From Desulfobacterales bacterium (GTDB taxonomy: Bacteria > Desulfobacterota > Desulfobacteria > Desulfobacterales > JAFDCJ01): a DNA stretch of 13,464 nucleotides. The notes beneath the pieces were generated by a model. That model was not told the DNA's origin and ran no database searches. It saw nothing but the letters and a program-made list of their open reading frames with translations. Each line of letters starts with the position of its first letter. The stretch's first letter is position 1. The stretch is taken from NCBI GenBank assembly GCA_029939875.1, contig JAOZSC010000028.1, positions 1 through 13,464 on the forward strand. The letters run 5' to 3'. The translations under genes were made by a program, and so were the position numbers. This document shows, piece after piece, positions 6,222 to 13,464 of the stretch.

Positions 6222-9019
6222 CAGTCGATTTGCGCCAGCACATCCAGGCAACGACGGCAGACCGTCGGCTGCCGTTCATCGGTGCCCACGGAAGTGTCAT
6301 GCACCCAGCAACGTTCACATTTTGGCCCGGCTGCCGGCACCACCCCGACGGTCAGCCCTGGAATGTCAGTGCTTTCAAAGGCTCCTTCAAGGGTAGTCTC
6401 TTTAGCCAGCCAAGCCTCGGAGACAATCAGCAGCGACCGCAACTCATCGGCATAGGGCTGCAAGGCGTCAAAGATCTCCCCGGTAGCGCCAATGGTTACC
6501 GCAGCGTCCAGGGGATGCCCGATGATCTTGCGACTGCGGGCCTCCTCCAGGGCCTTGGTTGTTTCCCCACGAATATTCAGCAGGTATTCCCAGCGCGCGG
6601 CCAGAACGTCATCTTTAAAAGCATTATCAGCCACCGGCAGCAGCTCCAGGTGGATACTGGTCGACCGGTGATCTGCCCCGGGCATGTACCGCCAGATTTC
6701 ATCAGCGGTAAACGGAAGTATGGGGGCCATCACCCGGGCAATGGTGTCCGTTACAAGGTGCAAAACGGTTTGTGCGCTGCGCCGCCTTACAGAACGCGGT
6801 GGCGAGGTGTACAGCCTGTCCTTGAGTACATCCAGGTAAAAAGCCGACAGGTCCAGCGTGCAATAATTGAAAAGTGCATGATAGATCAAGTGAAACGCAT
6901 AGGAATCATAGGCCTGGTGCACTTTTTCGACCAGCACCTGCAGCTGGTGCAAGGCGAAGCGATCAATTTCCGGCATATTCTCATATGCCACCGCATCTTT
7001 TTGAGGGTTGAAATCATAGAGGTTGCCCAGCATAAAGCGGCTCGTGTTGCGGATGCGCCGGTAGGCGTCGGCGAGCTGTTTTAAGATATTGTCGGAAATT
7101 CGGATATCCTCGCGATAATCAGAGGCTGAAACCCACAGGCGCAAAATCTCGGCCCCGTATTTATCGATGACTTGCGAAGGCGCAATCACATTGCCGATGG
7201 ACTTGGACATTTTACGGCCCTCGGCATCCACCACAAAACCATGGGTTAGCACCGCTTCATAGGGTGCCCGGCTGCGCGTGCCCACGGCCGTCAACAGGGA
7301 ACTGTGGAACCATCCGCGGTGCTGATCACTGCCTTCGAGGTAAAGATCCGCCGGCCATTTCATATACGGGCGCTTTTCCAGCACCGCCGCATGGCTTACA
7401 CCGGAATCAAACCACACGTCGAGAATATCGTTTTCCTTTTTAAAATGCCGGCTGCCGCACTTGGAGCATGCAGTGCCTTCGGGCACAAAATCGTCGACGT
7501 CCATTTCAAACCAGATATCCGCCCCGTGCTCTTCAAACAGCCGGTATACCCGCTGCATGATGTCGTCATCGAGCAGCAGGTTTCCGCAGTCCTCGCAGTA
7601 AAATACGGTAATCGGAACCCCCCAGGCACGCTGCCGGGAAACACACCAGTCCGGCCGGCTTTCAATCATCCCGAAAATTCTCTCCCGGCCCCAGGCGGGT
7701 ATCCAGCTGACATCATCAATGGCCTGCAGCGATTTGCGCCGCAAGCCGGTTTTATCCATGGAGATAAACCACTGGGCAGTAGCCCTGAAAATCACCGGGC
7801 CCTTACAGCGCCAACAGTGCGGATAGGAATGCTGCATGCTGTGCCCATGCACCAGGGCCCCGACTTGCCCAAGCTTTTCGCTGATGGTCTTGTTGGCATC
7901 AAAAACAAATTGGCCGTTAAAAAATTCGACATCCTCAGTGAAGCAGCCCCGGTCATCAACAGGCGAATAAACATCCAACCCATAGAGCAGCCCCACATCG
8001 TGGTCCTCGCGGCCATGGCCGGGAGCGGTATGCACGCAGCCGGTACCGGCATCCAGGGTTACATGGGAGCCCAGAATAAGCAGAGAGTCCCGCGGATACA
8101 GCGGATGAACGCAGTGCTTTTTTTCAAGGTCCTTCGGATCGATGCCGCCCAGGACGGTAAAATCCGTAATGCCGAAGGTCTGCATGCAGGCGTCCACCAG
8201 TTCCCGGGCCAGGATGTAAACCTCGTTGCCACCGACATCGACGGCGACATATTCGAAATCAGGGTGCAGCGCAATGGCCAGGTTCGCCGGAATGGTCCAG
8301 GGCGTGGTGGTCCAGATGAGAACAAAAACCTTTTTGCCGGCCAGCTCCGGCAGCCGGCCGCTCAGATCGTCCTGTAGTAAAAACTTGACATAAATCGATG
8401 GCGTGGAGGCATCATTGTATTCTATTTCCGCCTCGGCCAGAGCGGTCTGGCAGGTAGGACACCAGTAAATCGGCTTTTTGCTGCGAAACAGGCTGCCGTT
8501 TTTGGCAAACTTGCCGCACTCCCGGGCGATAGTGGCCTCGTATACATAATTCATGGTCAGGTAGGGATTGTCCCACTCCCCCATCACGCCGAGACGTTTG
8601 AATTCCTCGCGCTGAATGTCGATGAATTTGTGGGCATAGGTGCGGCACAACCGGCGCAGTTGGGACTTGGAAAGCGTCTTTTTCTTATCCCCGACCTCCT
8701 TGTCCACATTGTGCTCGATGGGAAGCCCGTGGCAGTCCCAGCCAGGAACATAAACGGCATCGTAGCCGGTCATCTGTTTTGAACGCACGATAATGTCTTT
8801 TAATATTTTATTGAGCGCTGTCCCAATATGAATGTAGCCATTGGCGTACGGCGGACCGTCATGGAGAATAAATTTTTCCCTTCCCTGGGAGGTCTCGCGA
8901 ATCTGTTCGTACAAACCAGCTGCATACCAGGCTTTTAACTGTTCCGGCTCCTGTTTCGCCAGGTTGGCCCTCATGGGAAACTTGGTTGACGGAAGATTGA
9001 GTGTTTTCTTGTAGTCCAT
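6221..9019 (-). CDS. ileS: Isoleucyl-tRNA synthetase
   Basis: A class I aminoacyl-tRNA synthetase that charges tRNA-Ile with isoleucine and edits misactivated valine. The 932-residue protein has the full family architecture. The HIGH-type motif is [10 protein letters not shown], with His64-Ile-Gly-Thr, a common variant. It also has the Cys-x2-Cys segment [17 protein letters not shown] and KMSKS at 603-607. A C-terminal zinc site is formed by Cys901, Cys904, Cys921 and Cys924. ATG 9019 is preceded by a G-rich ribosome binding site (plus 9025-9030), five bases away. A strong sigma70 promoter lies just upstream, giving a leader of only about 30 bases; there is no T-box. It is the first gene of the operon, coupled to lspA by an ATGA overlap. 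Two long open frames on the opposite strand are shadows of this gene. Confidence 0.98.
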   Translation of the reverse strand: MDYKKTLNLPSTKFPMRANLAKQEPEQLKAWYAAGLYEQIRETSQGREKFILHDGPPYANGYIHIGTALNKILKDIIVRSKQMTGYDAVYVPGWDCHGLPIEHNVDKEVGDKKKTLSKSQLRRLCRTYAHKFIDIQREEFKRLGVMGEWDNPYLTMNYVYEATIARECGKFAKNGSLFRSKKPIYWCPTCQTALAEAEIEYNDASTPSIYVKFLLQDDLSGRLPELAGKKVFVLIWTTTPWTIPANLAIALHPDFEYVAVDVGGNEVYILARELVDACMQTFGITDFTVLGGIDPKDLEKKHCVHPLYPRDSLLILGSHVTLDAGTGCVHTAPGHGREDHDVGLLYGLDVYSPVDDRGCFTEDVEFFNGQFVFDANKTISEKLGQVGALVHGHSMQHSYPHCWRCKGPVIFRATAQWFISMDKTGLRRKSLQAIDDVSWIPAWGRERIFGMIESRPDWCVSRQRAWGVPITVFYCEDCGNLLLDDDIMQRVYRLFEEHGADIWFEMDVDDFVPEGTACSKCGSRHFKKENDILDVWFDSGVSHAAVLEKRPYMKWPADLYLEGSDQHRGWFHSSLLTAVGTRSRAPYEAVLTHGFVVDAEGRKMSKSIGNVIAPSQVIDKYGAEILRLWVSASDYREDIRISDNILKQLADAYRRIRNTSRFMLGNLYDFNPQKDAVAYENMPEIDRFALHQLQVLVEKVHQAYDSYAFHLIYHALFNYCTLDLSAFYLDVLKDRLYTSPPRSVRRRSAQTVLHLVTDTIARVMAPILPFTADEIWRYMPGADHRSTSIHLELLPVADNAFKDDVLAARWEYLLNIRGETTKALEEARSRKIIGHPLDAAVTIGATGEIFDALQPYADELRSLLIVSEAWLAKETTLEGAFESTDIPGLTVGVVPAAGPKCERCWVHDTSVGTDERQPTVCRRCLDVLAQID

Positions 9020-9055
9020 TGAATCCCCCTCACACGGGTTTTTTTTAAACTCGTC

Positions 9056-9084
9056 TATCTACTCCGTATGCACAACCCTGTCAA
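9056..9084 (-). promoter_or_regulatory. Sigma70-type promoter of ileS operon
   Basis: Reading leftward, TTGACA (plus 9079-9084) and TAGATA (plus 9056-9061) are separated by exactly 17 bases. The -35 is full consensus and the -10 matches four of six. Transcription would start near 9049, about 30 bases before the ileS ATG. Confidence 0.75.
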
Positions 9085-9256
9085 GAAAATACATGCGCCG
9101 CAGCGGCCCGGCAGGTTTCCAACGACATCTTGCCAAAACTCAGGAGCTCGCCGTTTACAATTGGTTTTACGAAACGCTTCGACCGGACGGTTTTATTTTA
9201 ACCCTGTCTGTGGGAAAAAAGAAAAACGGTTGGTACGATAATAAGTGGAAAGCATT

Positions 9257-10171
9257 TCACCGGGCAGGCACGACATCCGGCCGATCATGGTGTGCGGCGT
9301 GGGGATCTTCAGCGGCCAGTTCAACCAGATACCGCCCGTAGTCGTTTTTCGAATACTCGGCGGCAAGGTTTTGAAGCTGCGGTGCATCGATGTAACCCAG
9401 GCGAAAAGCAATCTCCTCCACGCAGGCGATCTTGAGTCCCTGTCTTTCCTGGATCGTTCGCACGAAGCTGGCGGCCTGCTGGAGAGCTTCATGGGTTCCG
9501 GTATCCAACCAGGCAAACCCCCGGCCCAAAAGCTCAACTTTCAGGCTGCCCCGATCCAGATAAGTCCGGTTGATGTCCGTGATCTCCATCTCGCCGCGGG
9601 CGGAAGGCTTAAGCTTCCGGGCGATATCCACCACCTCGTTGTCATAAAAATAAAGACCGGGCACCGCATACTGGGAACAGGGCCTGGCCGGTTTTTCCAC
9701 AATATCGGTCACCCGGCCGGCGCCATCAAACTCAACGACGCCGTAACGTTCGGGATCGCGCACCAGGTAGCCAAAAATCAGGCCGCCGGTGGTGGTCTGC
9801 ACCGCACGCCGCAAAATTTTGGAAAGACCCTGACCGTAAAAAATATTGTCCCCCAAAATCAAGCACACCGCGCCGCTGCCGATAAACGAGCGGCCGATGA
9901 CAAAGGCCTGGGCCAGCCCTTCGGGCCGGGGCTGTTCGGCATAGGAAAAGGACAGTCCCAACCGGGAGCCGTCACCAAGGATTTTGCGGAAAACAGGCAG
10001 ATCATGGGGCGTGGAAATAATCAGAATCTCGCGAATTCCCGCCATCATCAAAATGGAAAGCGAGTAGTAAATCATGGGTTTGTCGTAAACCGGCAACAGC
10101 TGTTTGCTGACACCCAGGGTAAGTGGATACAGCCTGGATCCTGAACCGCCTGCTAAAATAATGCCCTTCAT
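9257..10171 (-). CDS. rmlA: Glucose-1-phosphate thymidylyltransferase
   Basis: RmlA (RfbA) couples glucose-1-phosphate and dTTP to make dTDP-glucose, the first step towards dTDP-rhamnose and other 6-deoxysugars of LPS and exopolysaccharide. The N-terminal nucleotide-binding loop is [11 protein letters not shown] (8-18), followed by the conserved [18 protein letters not shown] (107-109) is the metal and substrate site, and EKP and [10 protein letters not shown] appear further on. At 304 residues it is slightly longer than the usual 290-300 because of a short tail after DYGRYL. I chose ATG 10171: GGAAGG sits five bases upstream, while the adjacent ATG 10174 has only two bases of spacing. The other rml genes are absent here. 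It is downstream of ugd on the same strand with a 146-base gap, so it may be co-transcribed or have its own promoter. Confidence 0.96.
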   Translation of the reverse strand: MKGIILAGGSGSRLYPLTLGVSKQLLPVYDKPMIYYSLSILMMAGIREILIISTPHDLPVFRKILGDGSRLGLSFSYAEQPRPEGLAQAFVIGRSFIGSGAVCLILGDNIFYGQGLSKILRRAVQTTTGGLIFGYLVRDPERYGVVEFDGAGRVTDIVEKPARPCSQYAVPGLYFYDNEVVDIARKLKPSARGEMEITDINRTYLDRGSLKVELLGRGFAWLDTGTHEALQQAASFVRTIQERQGLKIACVEEIAFRLGYIDAPQLQNLAAEYSKNDYGRYLVELAAEDPHAAHHDRPDVVPAR

Positions 10172-10224
10172 CATTGCCTTCCCAAAGTAAAGACCCACAC
10201 GCTAAGGGCGTGGAGCTCTGTAAG

Positions 10225-10241
10225 GTAACAATTATTGTAAC
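10225..10241. repeat. Near-perfect 17-base palindrome upstream of rmlA
   Basis: GTAACAAT-T-ATTGTAAC has eight-base arms with one mismatch; the core ACAAT-T-ATTGT is perfect. It sits 53 bases before the rmlA start. A second short stem, AACTT (10239-10243) with AAGTT (10250-10254), overlaps its edge, and CACGC/GCGTG (10198-10202/10208-10212) forms another hairpin nearer rmlA. The palindrome could be an operator for a dimeric regulator. No T run suggests a terminator. Confidence 0.4.
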
Positions 10242-10317
10242 TTCTCAAAAAGTTGTGGTCGGCCCGCGCCATATGTATTTTGATTTCGCTAAAGCTTCAA
10301 TTTCCCGCAAGCTGATT

Positions 10318-11697
10318 TCATTCCGGCATGATCGCCATAGCGCCCACCGCCAGGTAGCTGAATTTTTTAGCCACCAGCTCATCGTAATCGGGTATCATCC
10401 GCCGCCCGTCCATGACCAGGTAAGGAGGTTTGACCGAATCCTCGATGGTGCGGGAAAAGCCTCTGAATTCCTCACAATCGGATGATATGAACAGGGCCTG
10501 AGTGTCGGTGACGGCCTTGCGGGCGGAATCGAAATAGCGAATTTTCTCGAACAAAATATTTTTTGAAGGATCAAAAACTTCCCGGGCGGTGTCATTGGCC
10601 AGCGGATCATAGGCATGGATGGCGGCCACTCCTTTGCCCAGCAGGGACTCGATGACCTTTATAGACGAGGCGTCGCGCATGTCATTGGTGTGCTTTTTAA
10701 AGGCCAGACCCAGCACCGCCACGGTTTTGTTATTGAACTTGAAACCGGCTTCGGTGATGGCGCGGTCGATCAGATAGACCTTTTGATACTCGTTGACCTC
10801 AAAAGAGGCCTCCAGCATCTTGGTGCTCACATTGACCTGGCGCAGCTGGTAAATCAGCGAGGCGATGTCTTTGCCAAAGCAGCTGCCGCCGGCACCATTG
10901 CTGACGAAAGACCCCCAGGTGCTGATGCGGTCGTCGGCGGTCACGCCTTTGCGCAAATCGTCGATCTTCACGTTGGGCATTTTTTCGCCGATTTTGGCCC
11001 CCACGCCGTTCCAGAAAGAAATATAGGTCAGCAACATGGTATTGGCCAGGTATTTAATGGCTTCGGCGGTTTCCGGCGTGGTCTCGATATACTTGATGCG
11101 CACATGATTCACGAACTGGGAATACACCCGGCGCAAAATCCGGAAGTCTTCTTCCACGTCACAGCCCACCACTACCCGGTCCGGCCGCCGCGCGTCCACC
11201 ACCGCGGTGCCTTCAGCCAGAAATTCAGGATTGGAGGCCACACCAAAGTTGTTCACCCCGTGTGCGGCCATGATACCCTGCAGATGCCGCGCTGTACCAA
11301 TGGGCACGGTGCTCTTGTCCACCAGGACCACCCGACGGGAGTCCTTTCTTTTGGCAAGACATTCGGCGATTTGTTCGGCGGCGGCGTCGTAAAAGGTTAA
11401 ATTGGTCGATCCGTCGGCATTTGAAGGCGTGGGCAAACACATGAAAATCGCGTCGGTGCCCTCGACGATGGCGCCCAGGTCGTTGGAAAAAAACAGGGAC
11501 TTGCCCATGGTTTCCCGCAGGATATTGACCAGCCCGGGCTCGTTGACGTATTTCTCGATCAATTCGGTCTGACCGCTGGAAAAAGCCTCGATCTTTTCCC
11601 GGTCGATGTCGTAGGCATTAACTTCATGGCCATACTCCGAACACACGGCGGCATGAACGAGGCCCACATATCCGGTTCCGATAATAATAATCTTCAT
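10318..11697 (-). CDS. ugd: UDP-glucose 6-dehydrogenase family protein
   Basis: An NAD-dependent nucleotide-sugar dehydrogenase, most likely oxidising UDP-glucose to UDP-glucuronate for envelope or capsule polysaccharide. The 459-residue protein has the Rossmann motif GTGYVG (7-12), KSTVPIGT (128-135), NPEFLAEG (156-163) and the catalytic cysteine Cys273 in GAGGSCFGKD. AVLGLAFKKHTND and AYDP mark the C-terminal UDP-binding domain. The active-site loop reads SCFGKD instead of the usual bacterial SCFPKD; the segment after it (IASLIYQL, NEYQK) recalls the animal-type UGDH pattern. Start ATG 11697 has GAGG five bases upstream. It follows the HNH gene by 67 bases on the same strand. UDP-glucose as substrate is inferred from the family; a related sugar is possible. 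Confidence 0.9.
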   Translation of the reverse strand: MKIIIIGTGYVGLVHAAVCSEYGHEVNAYDIDREKIEAFSSGQTELIEKYVNEPGLVNILRETMGKSLFFSNDLGAIVEGTDAIFMCLPTPSNADGSTNLTFYDAAAEQIAECLAKRKDSRRVVLVDKSTVPIGTARHLQGIMAAHGVNNFGVASNPEFLAEGTAVVDARRPDRVVVGCDVEEDFRILRRVYSQFVNHVRIKYIETTPETAEAIKYLANTMLLTYISFWNGVGAKIGEKMPNVKIDDLRKGVTADDRISTWGSFVSNGAGGSCFGKDIASLIYQLRQVNVSTKMLEASFEVNEYQKVYLIDRAITEAGFKFNNKTVAVLGLAFKKHTNDMRDASSIKVIESLLGKGVAAIHAYDPLANDTAREVFDPSKNILFEKIRYFDSARKAVTDTQALFISSDCEEFRGFSRTIEDSVKPPYLVMDGRRMIPDYDELVAKKFSYLAVGAMAIMPE

Positions 11698-11741
11698 CGC
11701 ATCCTCATTTTTCAGGCACTGGTTGCAGACCGGTTAACCTC

Positions 11742-11760
11742 AACGTTGCATGACAACATT
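11742..11760. repeat. Imperfect 19-base palindrome between HNH gene and ugd
   Basis: AACGTTG-CATGA-CAACATT has seven-base arms with one mismatch and a five-base centre, just after the HNH stop and about 45 bases before the ugd start. It could be an operator or a short mRNA hairpin; no T run follows in the direction of transcription, so it does not look like a terminator. Confidence 0.35.
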
Positions 11761-11764
11761 AAGG

Positions 11765-12271
11765 TCAATAGACACCCAGTTCTCTCAACACTTCGTGAAT
11801 GCCGAGATTTTCAAATTTTAAACGCAGAAATTCAGAAATGGTCGGCTGATAGGGCCTCACCTTGAGATACATTCTGGCTTCACTGGGGGTGCGACCGCCT
11901 TTTTTCAAATTACAGGCCCTGCAGGCGGCCACGCAGTTGTCAAAATCGGTTTTCCCGCCCCGGGACCGCGGTATGATGTGATCAATGGACAGCCGCTCCC
12001 GCCGGGCGCCGCAGTATGCGCATCGAAACCGGTCCCGGATCAAGACGTTGCGTTTGGTGAAGGAAACACTGGCACGGTAAATTGTCCTGATCAGTTTAAT
12101 CAGCCGCATCACCGCAGGTATCTTCCATGCCACCCCGCTGGCATTGTGAATTATACGCCGGGAGTCCCGAATCACCTCCACCTTTCCTTTGGCCATCAGG
12201 CAGGCAGCGCGCCGCCAGTTGACCAGGTTCAAAAACGAGTAATCGGCATTTAACAAAACGCACTGAGTCAT
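11765..12271 (-). CDS. HNH endonuclease
   Basis: A 168-residue HNH nuclease of the stand-alone bacterial type whose N-terminus reads VLLNADYSFLNLVNWRRA, a conserved opening in this family. The core has a zinc pair, Cys84-x2-Cys87 and Cys117-x2-Cys120, around the beta-beta-alpha metal fold: Asp97-His98 in DHIIPRSRGG, Asn112 in FDNC and Asn121. These are the expected catalytic and structural residues, so it should be active. ATG 12271 is chosen because a GGGGG site lies six bases upstream and the family's N-terminus begins there; an earlier in-frame start at 12325 adds 18 residues without family character. No restriction methylase or toxin partner is adjacent. The biological role of this family is not established; repair, phage defence and ancestral intron/mobile functions are all possible. 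Confidence 0.93.
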   Translation of the reverse strand: MTQCVLLNADYSFLNLVNWRRAACLMAKGKVEVIRDSRRIIHNASGVAWKIPAVMRLIKLIRTIYRASVSFTKRNVLIRDRFRCAYCGARRERLSIDHIIPRSRGGKTDFDNCVAACRACNLKKGGRTPSEARMYLKVRPYQPTISEFLRLKFENLGIHEVLRELGVY

Positions 12272-12359
12272 ACCACGCCCCCTGCTCCCGCATAAATCCG
12301 CGATACTATATCTCAGATCCAGCAATTCCTTTCTGAAACGCTCAATTTAAGCTAAAATT

Positions 12360-12388
12360 ATGATAGCCTAAATACTGCGATAAATCAA
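12360..12388 (-). promoter_or_regulatory. Probable sigma70 promoter of the HNH gene
   Basis: Reading leftward, TTGATT (plus 12383-12388) and TATCAT (plus 12360-12365) are separated by 17 bases. The leader to ATG 12271 would be about 80 bases. It may also drive ugd and rmlA downstream. Confidence 0.5.
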
Positions 12389-12423
12389 CACTATGGTCAA
12401 CCCCTGCTGGTACTGAATTGTTA

Positions 12424-12452
12424 TTGCAAGACGCCGGTTGCTGGTGTATGAT
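12424..12452 (+). promoter_or_regulatory. Probable sigma70 promoter of the methyltransferase gene
   Basis: TTGCAA (12424-12429) and TATGAT (12447-12452) are separated by 17 bases, both close to consensus. Transcription would start near 12459, about 68 bases before ATG 12527. It is back to back with the HNH promoter, whose -35 lies 36 bases away. Confidence 0.55.
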
Positions 12453-12526
12453 CCCCTGGCCTGTCAAGTTGGACAATGGCGGCATAAATTAAAAACCGCC
12501 CCTTTGCGCGTCCGGGAGCATAGCCC

Positions 12527-13084
12527 ATGCTGGATCATTTTGACATGCTGGCCTCCATTTACGACCGGTTAATCGGCCCTCCGGATACCGAACGCCTGCG
12601 ACGGCTGCTCAAACTGCCGACGAGCGGCTGGCTGCTGGACGGCGGCGGCGGCACCGGTCGAGTGTCGTCCCGCTTGAACGGGCTGGTGGACAACATCGTT
12701 ATCAGCGACCTTTCCCTGCGCATGCTACAAAAAACACCTGCCGGCATCGTCCGCGGCGTGTGTACCCATGTCGAGCACCTGCCGTTTGGCGATGATCTTT
12801 TCGATCGTATTCTTGTGGTGGATGCACTGCACCACTTCTGCGACCAGCGCCATGCCTTAGCAGACCTGCTGCGGGTACTCAAGCCCGGCGGCCGACTGGT
12901 CGTCGAAGAGCCCGATTTCAACCACAAAGGGGTTAAGCTGCTGGCCCTGGCGGAAAAAATGTTTTTGATGCGCAGCCACTTTCACACCCCGCAGCAAATC
13001 CGGGATATGATCGTATCCGACGGCTATACGGCAAAAATTGAAACCGATGGCCGTTACACCGCTTGGGTGGTGGTGGATAAATGA
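12527..13084 (+). CDS. Class I SAM-dependent methyltransferase (UbiE/Methyltransf_11-like)
   Basis: A short, 185-residue cytoplasmic methyltransferase with the Rossmann-like SAM fold. Motif I is LLDGGGGTGRVS (36-47), Asp61 ends the second strand, LPF (85-87) and FDRILVVDALHHF (92-104) give the following motifs, and LLRVLKPGGRLVVEE (114-128) is the typical post-motif III block. Tyr12 in SIYDRLI matches the N-terminal Y-D of UbiE-like enzymes. ATG 12527 has GGGAG eight bases upstream and a good promoter. The stop TGA overlaps the next start as ATGA, so it is coupled to the epimerase-like gene downstream. The substrate is unknown; quinone, lipid or small-molecule methylation are all compatible. 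The protein is shorter than true UbiE (about 250 residues), so I do not call it ubiE. Confidence 0.88.
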   Translation: MLDHFDMLASIYDRLIGPPDTERLRRLLKLPTSGWLLDGGGGTGRVSSRLNGLVDNIVISDLSLRMLQKTPAGIVRGVCTHVEHLPFGDDLFDRILVVDALHHFCDQRHALADLLRVLKPGGRLVVEEPDFNHKGVKLLALAEKMFLMRSHFHTPQQIRDMIVSDGYTAKIETDGRYTAWVVVDK

Positions 13085-13464
13085 CAAAGCCCAAACTAAA
13101 GCGTGTTTTGAAACTTCCCGCGGTGGCGTTTATCGCCGTTGGTTTTATGATCGGCGGTGCTGCGGCAACTGCTCAAGGATGGTAAAAATGTCCGCTGCCT
13201 GGTGCGCGAAACCAGCAGTATGAAAAATTTTGACGGCCTGCATGTTGAAATCGCCATCTATCCGGATGCCCGCATGGGCGGCGGTATTTTCCGGCTACGG
13301 CTACCAGATGCTGGCACGTCTTTCAGGCAAAGCGCCGGTCACCAGTGCCTCGTGGGTGCGGGTGGGCAGCCACTACTCCTGGTGGGATTGCACGAAAGCA
13401 AGGCAACAGCTGAATCTGGGGCAACGACCGGTGGAAGAAAGCATTGCCGAGGCGGTTGAATGGT
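13081..13464 (+). pseudogene. Broken NAD-dependent sugar epimerase/dehydratase (extended SDR, HpnA-like), in three frames
   Basis: ATG 13081 overlaps the methyltransferase stop (ATGA) but its frame ends after 34 residues (TAA 13183). Within those residues GFMIGGA resembles a distorted GFIGSA end of the SDR nucleotide-binding loop. A second frame, from about 13151, reads SAVLRQLLKDGKNVRCLVRE and on to VEIA near 13253, which is the first helix and second strand of an extended SDR. From about 13272 a third frame reads FSGYGYQMLARLSGK, WVRVGSHY, then WDCTKARQQLNLGQRPVEES and AEAVEW to the window edge, which is the C-terminal end of the same kind of protein. About 200 or more residues, including the YxxxK active site, are missing. 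This is either a decayed gene with an internal deletion or an assembly or sequencing artefact. The HpnA-like call is inference from these fragments. Confidence 0.7.

Noticed and set aside
6152..7084. Long open frame on the plus strand (310 codons)
   Set aside because: Lies antisense to ileS, has no recognisable domain and low-complexity Pro/His/Gln composition; a codon-bias shadow.
7304..8377. 357-codon open frame on the plus strand
   Set aside because: Wholly antisense to ileS, which is certain; no motif and no ribosome binding site of note.
9020..9060. Possible T-box leader for ileS
   Set aside because: The leader from the predicted start site is only about 30 bases, too short for a T-box, and no T-box sequence or antiterminator is visible.
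9093..9341. 82-codon plus-strand frame in the ileS-rmlA gap
   Set aside because: Half overlaps the rmlA 3' end antisense, no good ribosome binding site, no recognisable protein character; the gap otherwise holds only the ileS promoter.
9245..10144. 299-codon open frame on the plus strand
   Set aside because: Antisense shadow of rmlA.
10615..11400. 261-codon open frame on the plus strand
   Set aside because: Antisense shadow of ugd, His/Gly-rich with no family resemblance.

Overview
The window looks like ordinary chromosomal DNA of a Gram-negative bacterium. The closest fit by protein style is a Desulfobacterota (sulfate-reducer-like 'deltaproteobacterium'). That placement is inference, from the long 495-residue HolA, the ileS-lspA cluster, moderately GC-rich codon use and the gene mix; it rests on no database search. 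No mobile element, CRISPR array, rRNA or tRNA was found.

Layout. (1) Bases 1-2605, plus strand: the 3' end of an M20-type peptidase/amidohydrolase gene, then gpgS (glucosyl-3-phosphoglycerate synthase, first step of glucosylglycerate synthesis), which overlaps it by 11 bases, then moaA (molybdenum cofactor synthesis) with a TTG start 24 bases further on. An unusual 11-bp inverted repeat with a 43-base loop lies just after moaA. (2) 2864-3823, plus strand: a lone aldo/keto reductase. (3) 3872-9019, minus strand: ileS-lspA-holA followed by a 68-residue charged hypothetical protein. ileS and lspA share an ATGA stop/start. A near-consensus sigma70 promoter (TTGACA-17-TAGATA) precedes ileS. (4) 9257-12271, minus strand: rmlA, a UDP-glucose 6-dehydrogenase-type gene (ugd) and an HNH endonuclease gene. 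(5) From 12527, plus strand: a class I SAM methyltransferase, whose stop overlaps (ATGA) the start of a badly broken NAD-dependent sugar epimerase gene that runs off the right edge.

How the genes relate. ileS, lspA and holA are housekeeping functions (isoleucine charging, lipoprotein signal peptide removal, clamp loader). rmlA and ugd make dTDP-glucose and UDP-glucuronate precursors for envelope polysaccharide, gpgS draws on UDP-glucose, and the broken gene resembles a nucleotide-sugar or hopanoid-type epimerase, so sugar-nucleotide chemistry recurs. I see no convincing previously undescribed system. The items most worth a second look are the scrambled epimerase at the right edge, the M20-like protein coupled to GpgS that seems to lack a usual metal-binding His, and the hairpin element after moaA.
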